Below, piece by piece: positions 46,838-58,202 of a stretch of 64,000 nt of DNA. Below the pieces are notes generated by a model that did no database searches, had not been told where the DNA came from, and was given only the letters and a program-made list of their open reading frames with translations. Numbering within the stretch: position 1 is the stretch's first letter; each line of letters begins with the position of its first letter. The DNA comes from Ophiosphaerella korrae (Eukaryota > Ascomycota > Dothideomycetes > Pleosporales > Phaeosphaeriaceae), in contig JALNQF010000037.1 of the NCBI GenBank assembly GCA_028456385.1, positions 124,001-188,000 on the forward strand. The letters are read 5' to 3'. A program made the position numbers and the translations under genes.

Positions 46838-48739
46838 ATGACTACTCAGCCACCCAGACAGGTACATTATGTAGAGCCACACCTTGGGCAGAAGATACAG
46901 GCCGAGTTCAAGTCTCGCATGTCGCCATGGCAAGTGCCTGCGATCCCGCATCCAAAGGGCCCCAGGCCGAAGAAGCTGCCGCAAAGACGATCCAGCGCAA
47001 TTATCGCGGGTACAGAGAGCGGCGACAACTTGATGGCTTTGGGTTGGATGCGAGCGCACGCTGGGCAGAGGTTCGCCAACACTGTTGTTTCTCTAATGCT
47101 CGAACCAGTATGCTGACATGATATCTACAGGCAGTAAGAGATGGTAGCTAGCCACACACTCCCTTAGTGATTATGGACCCTTGCTAAGCTTCGAAGCAAA
47201 ATGGCGCGCCGCCACCAGCCCCAGGTCTCGCTCCGAGGAGGACGCCCAAGCCCAGCAAGAGGCTCTTACCACACCCGAACAGCGCGAGCGCGCAAACTCC
47301 AGAGCAGCACGTGAGAAGTGGAAGCGTGTCGGCGCCATCGCACGGCGAGCAGGCTCGGATGACCCAGAAGATGCTACAACAACGGAAGAGGAAGAGGATC
47401 AGTCCCCAGAGGCCCGCGCAAAGCGACAAAAGCAGAAGCTCAAGGATCGGGCCGAACGGGAAAAGACTGCAAAGATGATGGATCTCCAATATTTCCTCGA
47501 AATGGTCGACCAGAAGCACCGATATGGCAGCAATCTGCGCGCATACCATGAGCATTGGAAAAAGGAAGACACTAACGAAAACTTCTTCTACTGGTTAGAC
47601 CAAGGGGAGGGAAAAACCTTTGAGCATCCTACCGTCACTAGAGAGAGGCTCGACAAGGAGCAGGTGCGCTATCTGTCGCGCGAGGAGCGCATGCAGTACC
47701 TCGTCGAGGTTGATGCAGAAGGCCGGCTCTGTTGGGCAAAGAATGGCGAACGAATCAATACCAATTTGGATTACAAGGATAGCGTAGATGGAATTGTTCC
47801 AGTAGATGACGACACACCAGCCTTTGGTCCGTATGGCCAACTGGTCCAGGACGGGAAGAGAAAACCTTCAAGAAGGCGGCGCAGCTCCACCGATGCGACC
47901 AGCTCCGATTCAGGTTCGGAACACAGCGATGTTGAAGGAGAGCATTATGTCAACGAGGACCTGGACAAAGCAAAAGGTGTATCAAAAATCAAATATGTCT
48001 CAGCAGCAGCAATACTCAATCACCTCCTACGAAGCTCAGTGAAACCGAACACATGGATATTCGTAAGTCTATACTTCGTAGCCCTCGATCCGTTGTCTAA
48101 TAGTTGCTTCAGGTCGCGGACACATCATATCGATTGTACATAGGTATAAAACAATCCGGTGCATTTCAGCACAGCTCATTTCTACATGGAGCTCGAATCG
48201 CAGCTGCAGGCCTCCTCAAGGTTAAGGATGGACAGCTTCGTCGACTCTCACCGCTCTCGGGTCATTACCGCCCACCTACCAAGAACTTTCGTGCTTTCGT
48301 ACACTCTATGCAAGACAAGGGCGTCGATATGTCGCGTGTCTCTATTTCGAGGTCATATGCTATTCTCGTCGGCCTCGAGGTTTACGTTAAGACACGACGG
48401 AAGGTCAAGCATGGCGTAGCTCATGTAAAGGACGCAGAGACCAAGATCATGCGCCCTGAAGAGCACAAGCGGAAGATGGAAGAACAGATGGATAAAAGCA
48501 AGAGCGCGCAGCGAGAAAGGCAAATACTTGCTCATAAGGCGGCAAAAGAGGAGGCAGAGAAGAGGGAGCAAAGCTGGAAACACCGCATATGGAGAAGACT
48601 AAGCCTCAGAGGCACAGGCGACGCAGAGAAGAACGAATCAACATCTAACAATCAGAAGAGAGAAAAGTGGCTAAGCAAGCCTGGCCAAGATGTTGAGAGC
48701 GCAATAGCACCTTTGGGGACACGGGACAGGCTGAGTTGA
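46838..48739 (+). CDS. IQ calmodulin-binding-motif protein
   Basis: Secure exons are 46971-47070, 47131-47143 (a 13-nt micro-exon), 47197-48062 and 48113-48739. The start is either ATG 46838 (MTTQPPRQ, then a GTACAT..CAG intron to 46971) or ATG 46927 without that intron (549 residues). The N-terminus has one IQ motif (TIQRNYRGYRERRQL), which binds calmodulin. A charged region of Glu/Lys/Arg follows. The most conserved block of this fungal family is next: LQYFLEMVDQKHRYGSNL, WLDQGEGK and LSREERMQYLVEV. After a Ser/Arg-rich linker, exon 4 carries LSPLSGHYRPPTKNFRAF and a basic coiled-coil tail. It is a likely calcium-signalling adaptor; the cellular role is not established. Confidence 0.85.
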
Positions 48740-50474
48740 GCGAATTGCTTACGAGACGTGCAGTGTGATTGTTCCTGCATGCACACGCCGTCATGCTGTG
48801 ACTACTAATGGATTGCTTTTTATTTTGAATATTTCATGTAGATACCATGACAGCAATTGACTAGGCAAACTAAACCTAAATACCTTTGTGTTTCAGCATG
48901 TCACTAGTACAGTGTTAATGTGATCGTCGCCAGTCTGGACTTAAGTATCAAGCACCAGAAAACAGGCTCAACTGGAGGCCCACGCGTCCTCCTGTCTGAG
49001 GCTCACCACTGACATCATACTTGGCGTCATGGCCCAACTTTTGGCTCCATCAAGTCGACCTGTCCTTTTGCGTTTGCCATTCTATGTAATTTCGTTTTGC
49101 AATGAATGGGTTTGTGATATAATTCCATTATAGTGACAAGGCGGCCAACATGCAGGATTTATTGGACATGATGCTGTGCTCAGCGCAGTGACCAACTGGA
49201 CTGTGAAACATGAGGCTCCTTTTGCGAGCTGAAATTTCCCATGTGGAGAACAAGCACGGGGTCATGCCGCAATGGCCTATGGAATCGGATGAGCAGCCGT
49301 AGTACTGTTAGCGCCTCGTGTATAGGTGCCAACTCAGTGTCAACCCCGTCTAACGTCCCGCAGCGATTAGCTTTGGGGACGATGCACAGGCAAGCTGGTG
49401 CTTCTGAGCAAGGTGCCATGGCGGCATGCAGCACAGTGGATAAATTTTCAGTTCCTGATCGTCAGTACAGCAACGCAGGGTTCCCGCTCAGCTCCATAGT
49501 TCCGTGCCGCTGATGAGGAAGAAAGAGTCGCGATGGCCTTCTCGAAGAAGACAAGGGCTGGCAGGGCGATCAGCGGTTCCGGAGCTAGGCTAAGCGACGG
49601 TTGACACATCGGACTAGAGCCCACGTTGACGTTAATCAGTGGATGCACGCTAGGCCGCGTTCGTATAGCTATCTACGTCATCCCAACTTACCTCAAAAGC
49701 AGTACAGCAACCTGTTTGGACACACACGGCACAACCTTCTCCAGCCTCCTGTATCTGAAACGGATTTGATAGGATGGAACAACTGGCTCCTTCAGGGATA
49801 CTCGCTGCGATGAATACGGACTGTGGAGATGTGCGCCACTGTCCCGTCGATCGTGTCTGGATCCTGGACTGTCGCCGCTTACTACCTCACCAGTATGGAC
49901 GTAGGACAAGGAAGGTCGAACCAGAGGCATCATGAATAGCTATGGGTTCCCGCGAAGCTCTGCTCAAACGAGATCATAGCCATCTTCTCCGCCTCAAGAC
50001 TAGACATTCACCTACATGCCGGTTCTAGCTGACAGTTGCCACGCGGGCGACATTTCGAGCGCTCTGTACAGAATGCTGCAGCTCCACTTCCCTTCCCGCA
50101 GCATGCCAGATCTAAACCTGGCAATGCTCTTCATGCTCATCGTCGATTCCGCCCACAATCCAGCTCCAGCCACAGTTCCTCAACCCTTGTCACAGTACCG
50201 ACCCGCGTCCGTCTCACGTCGCTAAGTGGAGAACCTTAACGTCGGAGCTGACGCCCCGCTCAATGCTGGTGTTAGTGACGCAATGGTTCTCTCGTTCGTT
50301 GCAACTCGTCGTACTCAGTGTTACCTGAAGCTATCAAATCAGGTTTCTGAGCCGCAGTGGGCCTGCATTCCGCCATGAGCTTCCCTTGCTGCAAGCCCCA
50401 TAGAGCCTAATTGAGGTTTTACACTCTACGTCATTCTGCGACAATCATCTATCACCCCTGGTCTTGCGCCATAA
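48740..50474. other. Long intergenic region
   Basis: About 1.7 kb upstream of the large DUF3659 gene. All open frames are short and carry no recognisable domain, and I see no repeats or RNA genes. It may include a long 5' untranslated region or promoter of the downstream gene. Confidence 0.5.
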
Positions 50475-53400
50475 ATGTGTGCATGCCTTGTTCCTTTGCC
50501 ATCTCCTCTCAACTACAAAGACGACTCATTCGTCAATCGATACATGACTGACAATTCCTCCAATTCCTACACCTATTACTCGTTCCCCCCGACGCCTAAT
50601 AGAAACTCCCCCCGTTCTGCACGATCATATTCAATATCAAGCAACCTATTAGCTTCAAGCCCTAAACCTAGACCCTCGTACCAAATACAACAAGATTACA
50701 ATATGCCTTCCCCAGCAGCTGGAAAGGGTGACACCCCCCGGACCCCAACTAAGCTCGGACGAAAGCCACAATCATCAGCCCCCAAGTTGAACAAGCTGGC
50801 AGGAAGATCAGAGGAAACTCTTGTCAACCCCCCTGACCAAGTACGGGATGCCCAGAAAGAAGGAGAGGGCCTCCTAGGAGGTGCTCAAGAAAAGGCACAG
50901 GAGGCAAAGAGCCAAGTTGAAGACACCACAAAGGATACCAAAAAGAAGGCAGGTCACACCACAGAAGACGTCAAAGGCAAAGTTTCAGAGACCGGCGACG
51001 ATCTCGAGGAGGCAGAGCCAAAGCCAATCGATGATGATGCTGAGGAAGCCGAGGATGAGGCTGAGGAGACCGGCGATGATGCCACACAGAAGGCCGGTGA
51101 CGAGGGCCTGGACACGAACGACAACACCGAGGATGATGCTACTGACACCGCCAGCAAGGCCGCTGATAGTGGCAAGCAGGCAGGTGAGGGTGCATTGAGT
51201 GGTGCCCGTGGTCTCGCTGGACGAGCATCAAACCTTGCTGGCAAGGCATCCAAGGATTCCGAGGGTGCTGTTACTGATGCTAGCAACGACGTTCAGGACA
51301 CAACTGAAGATGTCAAGGATGCCATTGAAGAGGCAGCTAAGAGTGCCAAAGACACTGTCGAAGATACAGCTGAGGATTCTAAGGACATCGCTGAAGATGC
51401 TACCGAAGACGTAACAGAGAAAGCTGACGGTGTGGCTGATGGTGCCAAACCAACAGCACAAAATACAACCAAGGATGCTACCGGCACCGCGGAAGATGTA
51501 ACGGATGATGCTCAAGACAAAGCTGAAGATGTCAAAGACTCAGTTGAAGACACCACAGGCCAAGAGCTTCCAGAAACCCCCGATCTGAATCTCTTGAAGG
51601 GCCTCGAAGTTGACGAGGAGGGTATCGTTAAGGATAGGAGTGGCAAAGAAATTGGCCACCTTGTCGAGGGTGATGCGGAGGACCTTGCTGGTTATCCAAT
51701 TGGCGACAACGGCGAGATTCTTGACGATGATGGCGATCTCGTCGGTCGCTGTGAGCTCCTCCCTCAATTCATCGAAGATCAAAAGAAGGAGGTCGAAGAG
51801 GCAGCTGAAGATGGCACTGATCTCAAGATGCCCGATATTAGCATCCTCAAGGGCCTTACGGCAGATCGCACTGGTCAAATCTTGAACGAGGATGGTGACT
51901 TCATTGGCCATCTCGTTGAGGGTGACCCATCCGAGATCCAGGGCCGCGAATTCAACGAAAAGGGCGAGATCCTCGATGACGAGGGTAATGTCATCGCTCG
52001 TGCCGAGCTCTCCGAGGAAGTTGCCAACCTCGTCGACCAAGATGGAGAGGAAGGTGATGATGATGAGCAGGGCCCAGCGGGCGACCTCGCTGATACCGCC
52101 ACAAAAGCCAAAGATGGCGTTGTTGAAACTGCCGAGGGTGCTAAGGAGGACGCCGAAGAGGCTGCTGCTGATATTGAAGACGAACTTCCCGGCGTTGAGG
52201 CACTCGAGGGCATGCAAGTCAACTCCGAAGGCGACATTCTCAATGACGACGGCGAAGTCGTTGGCCACGTCGAGGAAGGCGCCCTTGAGAATATCGAAGA
52301 CGTCAAGGGCCTCACTGTCAATGATCAGGGTGAGGTTGTTGACGCCGACGGCAATGTACTTGGCAAAGTAGAGCTTGCTGAGGGCGCTGCTGATAAACTC
52401 AAGGACTCAGCCGCCGGCGCTCTTGACGTCAGAATCTTGGAAGGCCTCAAGGTCAACAAGAAGGGCAAGGTCCTTGATTCCGATGGTGAGGAAATCGGCG
52501 AGCTCAAGGATGGTGAGATTGAGAAGTGCGCGGGTAAGAAGATTAATGAGAAAGGCGAGGTCGTCGACAAGGACGGCAACGTGCTCGGTAAAGTCGACGT
52601 CATTCCCGGCGAAGCTGCCTTTGAAGCTATCAAGGAGCTTAAGGAGACCCTCGGCGAGACTGAAGAGCCCCAGCTTGAGGAAGTTGAGATTACTCCTGGC
52701 CTCGATGTCCTTGACGGTCTCAAGGTCAACAAGAAGGGTCAAGTCCTTGACGAAGATGGCGAGCCTATTGGCGAGCTCATTGAGGGCGAGGTCAAGGATT
52801 GTGCCGGCAAGAAGATCAACGAGAAGGGTGAGGTTCTTGACAAAGATGGCAAGGTCATCGGCAAGGTCAAGACACTCCCCAAGGTTGTCGAACAAGAAAT
52901 CGGTAAGGCCGAGGACGCTGCTGAAGATGCGGAGGATGCCGCCGAAGATGCCCAGGAGGCTGCTGAGGAGGCTGGTGAAGAGGCCGAGGGTGAGGAGGAT
53001 GAGGAGGCTACCGCCCGCCCACCTGTCTCTATTCTCGAGGGTCTCGCTGTCAACAAATCTGGCAAGCTCATCGACTCCAACGGCAACATCGTTGGTGAAC
53101 TCATTGAAGGCGATGCTAAGAAGCTTTCCAAGTCAGGCGCCACCTGTGATGCTGAAGGTCAATTCTGGGACAACAAGGGTCACATCATTGGCCGTGCCCA
53201 GACTGTTGCTCAAGAGAACGCCGAAGAAGAAGCTCCCTTCGCTGGCCTCGAAGGTCTCCTTGTTGTAAAGGACGGCTATGTTGAGGACGAGAACGGCAAT
53301 CGTGTCGGACGGATTGTGGAAGGAGATGCTAAGAAGCTAATCGGTCGTGCTGTCGATGAAGATGGTGATATCCTTGACAAGAAGGGCTCAGTCGTCGGCC

Positions 53401-55663
53401 ATGCTGAGCGTTACGAAGAGCCCGAGGAGGAGGCACCGGAAGAACAACCTATTGACCTCTCAAGCCTAGAGGGCAAGACCGTCAACAAGCAGGGCAATGT
53501 CATCGGCGACGAGGGTGTTCCTATTGCACGCCTAGTCGAAGGTAACCCCAAGGAGCTCGCTGGCAAGAAGCTTGATGGTGAAGGTCAAATCTGGAACGAC
53601 TCCGGTAAAGTTATCGGCTGCGTCGAGCTCATTCCTGAGAACGAGCGCGAAGCCAAGCCTGAGGGACCTTTTGCTGGTCTTCAAGGTCTACGTGTTATTG
53701 CCGACGGAAAGGTCGCTGACGAAGACGAGAATGTTGTTGGCATCGTCGTCGAAGGTAACGCCAAGCGCCTCATTGGTCTTGCTGTTGATGAGGATGGTGA
53801 CATCCTTGATAAGTATGGCAATGTTAAGGGCCATGCTGACCCACTCGAGGATGAGGAAGAGGCGGTTCCTGATGACCTGTCCGTCCTTGATGGTCTCACC
53901 CTGAACAAGCAGGGCTACCTGGTTGACAGCAACGGTATCCCAGTCGGTCGTCTCGTTGAGGGTAATCTCAAGGACCTAGCTGGCCGCAAGTCGGATGGTG
54001 AAGGCCAGATCCACAACGACACTGGCAAGGTTGTTGGTCGCTGCGAACTTATTCCTGAGAATGAACGCGTCACCAAACAAGAGGGACCATTCGCCGGCTT
54101 CGAGGGTCTTCGCGTCGTCAAGGGCGGTTTCGTTGAGGACAACGATGGCAACCGTGTTGGTCAGATCACCGAAGGTGATGCCAAGAAGCTGGTCGGCCAC
54201 CAGGTTGACGAGGATGGAGATATCATCGATAAGTACGGTAACGTCAAGGGTCACGCCGAGCCTTACGAAGAAGAAGAGGCCGAGGAGGTTGACCTTAGTG
54301 CTCTTGCTGGCTGCACTGTCAACAAAGCTGGTAATGTTGTCGACTCAAGTGGCAAGATCCTTGGCCGCGTTGCTGAGGGAGATCCATCCACCATGGTCGG
54401 CAAGAAGGTCGATGGTAAGGGACAAATCTGGGACAATGAAGGTAACGTCATTGGACGTGCTGAGCTTGCCCATGGTGCCCAATCTGGACCTGAGGGTCCC
54501 TTCGCTGGCTTCGATAACAACAAGGTGGCCAAGGATGGTACTGTTCAGACCGAAAATGGCGACATCATTGGTCGTGTCACTGAAGGTGATGTTAAGAAGC
54601 TTGTCGGCCACACGGTCGATGAGGATGGCGATATCAACGACAAGAACGGTAACGTCATTGGCAAGGCTGAGCGCTGGGAGCCTGAAGAGAAGGAGCGTCG
54701 CATCAACCCCATGTCCGGCATGCGTGTCAACAAGGAGGGTGAGGTACGTGACGAGAATGGCGATATCATTGGTCGTCTCACAGCTGGTGACCTGGGCCAT
54801 TGTGCCGGCCTTGAGATTGACGACAACGGTTATGTCATCGACAACGATGGCAATAAGGTTGGGGAAGTTACACTCCTTGAGAACATCCAAGAAGAGGAGC
54901 CTGAAGACGAGACCGATGAAGAGAAGCAGAGGCGCGAGGACTCCGAGCTTGCCGATAAGATGGCCAAGATCTGTCAGGATACCTTGGAGCGCATCCAGCC
55001 TGTCATGAAACAGATTACTGATGTAAGTTTACAACCTCACTTTCTAACAAGGTTAATTAGTCACTAACATTATTACAGTACATTGAGAAGGCTGACCGCA
55101 CTCCTCGTGACGAACTCGATGAAGATGAGCTTGTTAACAACGTCAAGCCCCTCATCGAAGAGGGATCACGCATCCTCAACGACTGCAATGGTGCTTTGCG
55201 CGGTCTTGATCCCGATGGCCGTATCGCCGCGCAAGCTAAAGGCCGCCAACAAACCGGTGAAGCCTCACCACAAGAATACCGCCTTGCAGATCTCCTCAAG
55301 GAACTTACAACCTCTGTTGTTACCACCATCGACAACGCAAAGAAGAAGATCTCCGACATGCCCCATGCCAAGAAGAAGCTCAACCCTCTCTGGAGCTTGC
55401 TCACCGAGCCACTTTTCCAGATCATTGCGGCTGTTGGTCTCCTGCTCACTGGTGTCTTAAATCTGGTGGGTCGTCTGCTCAACGGCCTTGGTCTCGGTGG
55501 CCTCGTCAACGGCCTTCTAGGCGGCCTCGGAATCAACAAGCTGCTCGGCGGCCTCGGACTAGGCTCAATCTCTGACGTCCTTGGTGGCGGCAAGAAGGAC
55601 AAGAAGAAGGGCGGAGGTGTCAGCAACATCCCTCTTGTCGGCGGCCTTCTCGGCAAGAAATAA
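50475..55663 (+). CDS. Giant LEA-like / DUF3659-repeat protein
   Basis: Exons 50475-55022 and 55079-55663; 1710 residues from the first ATG, or 1634 from ATG 50703 (MPSPAAGKGDTPRTP), which looks more like the family start. The first roughly 300 residues are acidic and alanine-rich, with 11-mer-like LEA repeats (VKDAIEEAAKSAKDTVEDT) expected to form amphipathic helices. The middle (about 51590-54890) has fourteen DUF3659 units, each with two halves of the form GLxVNKxGxVxDxxG and GxxxDExGxIxDxxGxVxG. Units 6-13 alternate between an LSxLxG type and an FAGxxG type. The C-terminal exon has a helical DUF6987-like region and a Gly/Leu-rich hydrophobic tail (NGLGLGGLVNGLLGGLG). LEA-like proteins protect cells during drying; DUF3659 has no known activity, so function is inference. 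Confidence 0.9.
51590..54890 (+). repeat. Fourteen DUF3659 coding repeats
   Basis: Protein-level tandem units of roughly 60 residues (spacers longer in places), diverged at DNA level. The period doubles to about 130 residues across units 6-13. Confidence 0.8.
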
Positions 55664-56355
55664 TTGTCTCGCATCTGAGATATAATGGAGATGAGTAATG
55701 ATAGGAACGTTTCGCATTTGGATACAGTTTGTTTTGGAAGGAAAGATGTTTGTGATACCACTCGCCAACATTACTGGCACGCCAATGGCCAGTGATTCAC
55801 AAGAGCTGGACGATCGGGGGGTCAGAAGGTTTCCCTTGCTTATCTTTCGGTCATGGCGAAGCTAGGATGTTGCGTTGAGTCCTTAATTTTCTTTGAAGAA
55901 AAAGTCCGCACTCGCATGGTCACTGTTATGCATTGTTATGTTTGGAGATTTTTTTTTGATTTTTTTTTCACGTCGAGGACTTGATTGTCTGAGATGTCTT
56001 TGGCTAGGCCAGCCAGATTTTCTTATGTTGTGTACTGGGATTGAGTATATTCTTGATTTAGCAGTGGCGTTGGAAAGGCTATGGATATGAGAGTGTTGTA
56101 TGAATAGGATAGGCTGTGGTAATGAGATTTTGCCCTTCGAATTTGTTGCCTTGGTCATACTTGAGTGATGGTCCTATTTGACATACATATTAGGTTTGCA
56201 GCGGCGATAGGGTAAACGGAGTCACGCCAGGAAAGTCAAAGTTGTTATCCTTGTGTATCACTGTAATTGCATGAGCATTTACGCTCCGTTTGCTCACACA
56301 GACACCTCGCCATCTTCAATCTATAAATACGCTCAACACCTTCTACGCCGCAATA
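55664..56355. other. Intergenic region with T-rich tract
   Basis: About 690 bp. A run of T near 55949-55969 is notable. No gene supported. A TATAAATA motif at 56322-56329 lies just before the next start codon. Confidence 0.5.
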
Positions 56356-56682
56356 ATGCCAGCTATTTCGCATACCGAAAATTCACCATATAGCTCTGGA
56401 ACTAAACCAATCGACTGGGAACTCGTCATCATCTTCTCTATCCTGTCCGGCACGCTCTTACTCCAAGCCATTGTCGGAATATCCTTCATCCGCTACCACA
56501 ACCTACGCAGCAAAGCCCGTTGGAGGGATTTGCGTGAGCGCGGCGTCGTTGTTGTCAACGATTCGGCACTTGTTTGGGTTGACGCTCTCCCGTTGCGAAG
56601 CCAAATCTCGTACATCAACTTGAGGCACGTGGCTGTTACTGAAGCAGAGAAGCAGAAAGGTGAGGCATATAAAGTTGGTTAA
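56356..56682 (+). CDS. Small single-pass membrane protein, unknown
   Basis: A 108-residue frame from MPAISHTENS with one strong hydrophobic helix (VIIFSILSGTLLLQAIVGIS, about residues 24-44) followed by a basic juxtamembrane stretch (RYHNLRSKARWRDLRERG), which predicts a cytoplasmic C-terminus. A TATAAATA motif is 27 bp upstream. A possible donor near residue 99 (GTGAGG) would splice to 56750 and shorten the tail; a further open frame at 56692-56928 with its own hydrophobic segment could alternatively be a missed exon. No family recognised. Confidence 0.5.
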   Translation: MPAISHTENSPYSSGTKPIDWELVIIFSILSGTLLLQAIVGISFIRYHNLRSKARWRDLRERGVVVVNDSALVWVDALPLRSQISYINLRHVAVTEAEKQKGEAYKVG

Positions 56683-57289
56683 AAGTTTCGATTGCGGAAG
56701 CCAGACAATATCTGTTTTGGTGTTGGGTGTGTGCGTGTTGACAAAGGCAGTGACGACCATTACAACCTCATAACATCATGGGGCATAAGCATTGCGCACC
56801 AGCAACACTCCGCCAATGTCCTCATGGCTGTTACCGAAATGACGTCATTTGGCGGTGGTTTGCTCGTGCTTGTCATTCCCATAATCAAGATGAAATATGA
56901 AGAGCGTAAAAAGAGATCAAGGGGGTGAATCCAAGCTCATAGGGTGCAGTTGGACGGTTGTACTGTGACTGGGTTTGTTTACTGCGTCTTGCGGTAATCG
57001 ATCTAGCCGAGGGGGGGGCCATACCAGTCAGAAAATCACACCGGTCTTTGAATCACTGTTTAGTCCGTGAATTGCGTACGCCACTTTCCGCCCAAAGTTT
57101 CGTCACATGCCAGTGCCTGCATTCATCAATGAATACAAATGCATAGAAAAACAAAGCAGCTCCAACGGTACGCTAACGCTTCCCCACCTATATATCTAGC
57201 TCTAGACCCCCCCTTTCTTTCTACTCCCAAACACAACTCAACCCAACCTGCCAATAAATACCCATAGTTATTTCAACATCTGTCAAGTC
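56683..57289. other. Intergenic region
   Basis: About 600 bp. It contains an open frame (56692-56928) that might be an exon of the preceding gene. A TATATAT motif near 57189 lies about 100 bp before the next start codon. Confidence 0.45.
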
Positions 57290-57655
57290 ATGGCCAAAGG
57301 CTCATCTTCTTCGGGTTCCGGCTCCAACTCCACGTCCGGCACCAGCTCCAGCGGCAAGGGCTATACCGTGACTAGCTCCGGTACCAACAGCCAGGTTAGC
57401 CTTGTCGCGCTTCAACATGGTGCTTCGCAGCTGACAAAGTCCTCCAGGGTAACCACTACTGCTCCCGCGACTATGGTTCAAGCGCGACAAACTCCAACTC
57501 TTACCATTACTCCAATAGTAATGGCTCCTACTACTATAGCAACCCCAATGTAAGTTGTGTGCTCCACCCCACAGGGTTCAAGCTGAGCATTTTGACAGGG
57601 CTCCACGTACTACAACAACGGCAACGGAGGCTCCGCATACAACCCCGGAAAATAA
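57290..57655 (+). CDS. Small Ser/Gly/Asn/Tyr-rich fungal protein
   Basis: Three short exons (57290-57394, 57448-57549, 57599-57655), each a multiple of three, encode 87 residues. Introns are 53 and 49 bp with GT..AG ends. The product starts with a Ser/Gly-rich stretch (MAKGSSSSGSGSNSTS), continues with a more specific block (YTVTSSGTNSQGNHYCSRDY) and ends in Asn/Tyr/Gly-rich repeats (SYYYSNPNGSTYYNNG). It lacks a signal peptide and has a single cysteine. I recognise the layout as a small, conserved, uncharacterised protein of filamentous fungi. The strong TATA motif and short gene are compatible with high expression. It is easily missed by gene finders because unspliced frames look random. 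Confidence 0.75.
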
Positions 57656-58202
57656 GGCGGAGCTGTTGTGCTAGGAAAACTGAGATTGGTTAGGCGCTTG
57701 CTGAAGCCGATTGTCTGGAGTCCGCCTAATCGCCTAGAGTTTGCCAGTAGCCTACCTGTGTAACAATTACACCAATATCAAATGATGTTGCGCGTCCTTG
57801 AGTAGTGCAACACCAACACATCAGCTGTTTGAGTGCCCACGTAACCACCCGAAGCCAATCCAGCTGACTAATAACCCGAAATGGGATAATGCCATTCAGA
57901 GATGTCCCTGCCGTTTATGCATGAACTAGTGTGCATTAACTATATTTTGGAACCTAGCCCCAGTGCAATATTGGAGTCTCCACACCTTGGCCCCCATAAG
58001 GCTGCAAGGCTGCAACAAATCCTACGAAGCACCCACACCATTTGTTTTTTCACCTGCCATGAGTCATAGCTTCGGCTGCCTTAAGGCGTGAATAAGCTTT
58101 TAATACCCCTAGCGTATCTTACCGTCCCGTCCCACCAAAGGCGGTTGATGCATAATTATCACAAGCGCAAGACGTGGAAGACGTTTGACAAACAAGGGCA
58201 AA
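57656..58202. other. Intergenic region
   Basis: About 550 bp; nothing recognised beyond presumed promoter of the HET gene. Confidence 0.5.

Noticed and set aside
51540..52268. 242-residue minus-strand open frame opposite DUF3659 repeats
   Set aside because: Antisense of GAG/GAC-rich coding repeats keeps frames open by composition.
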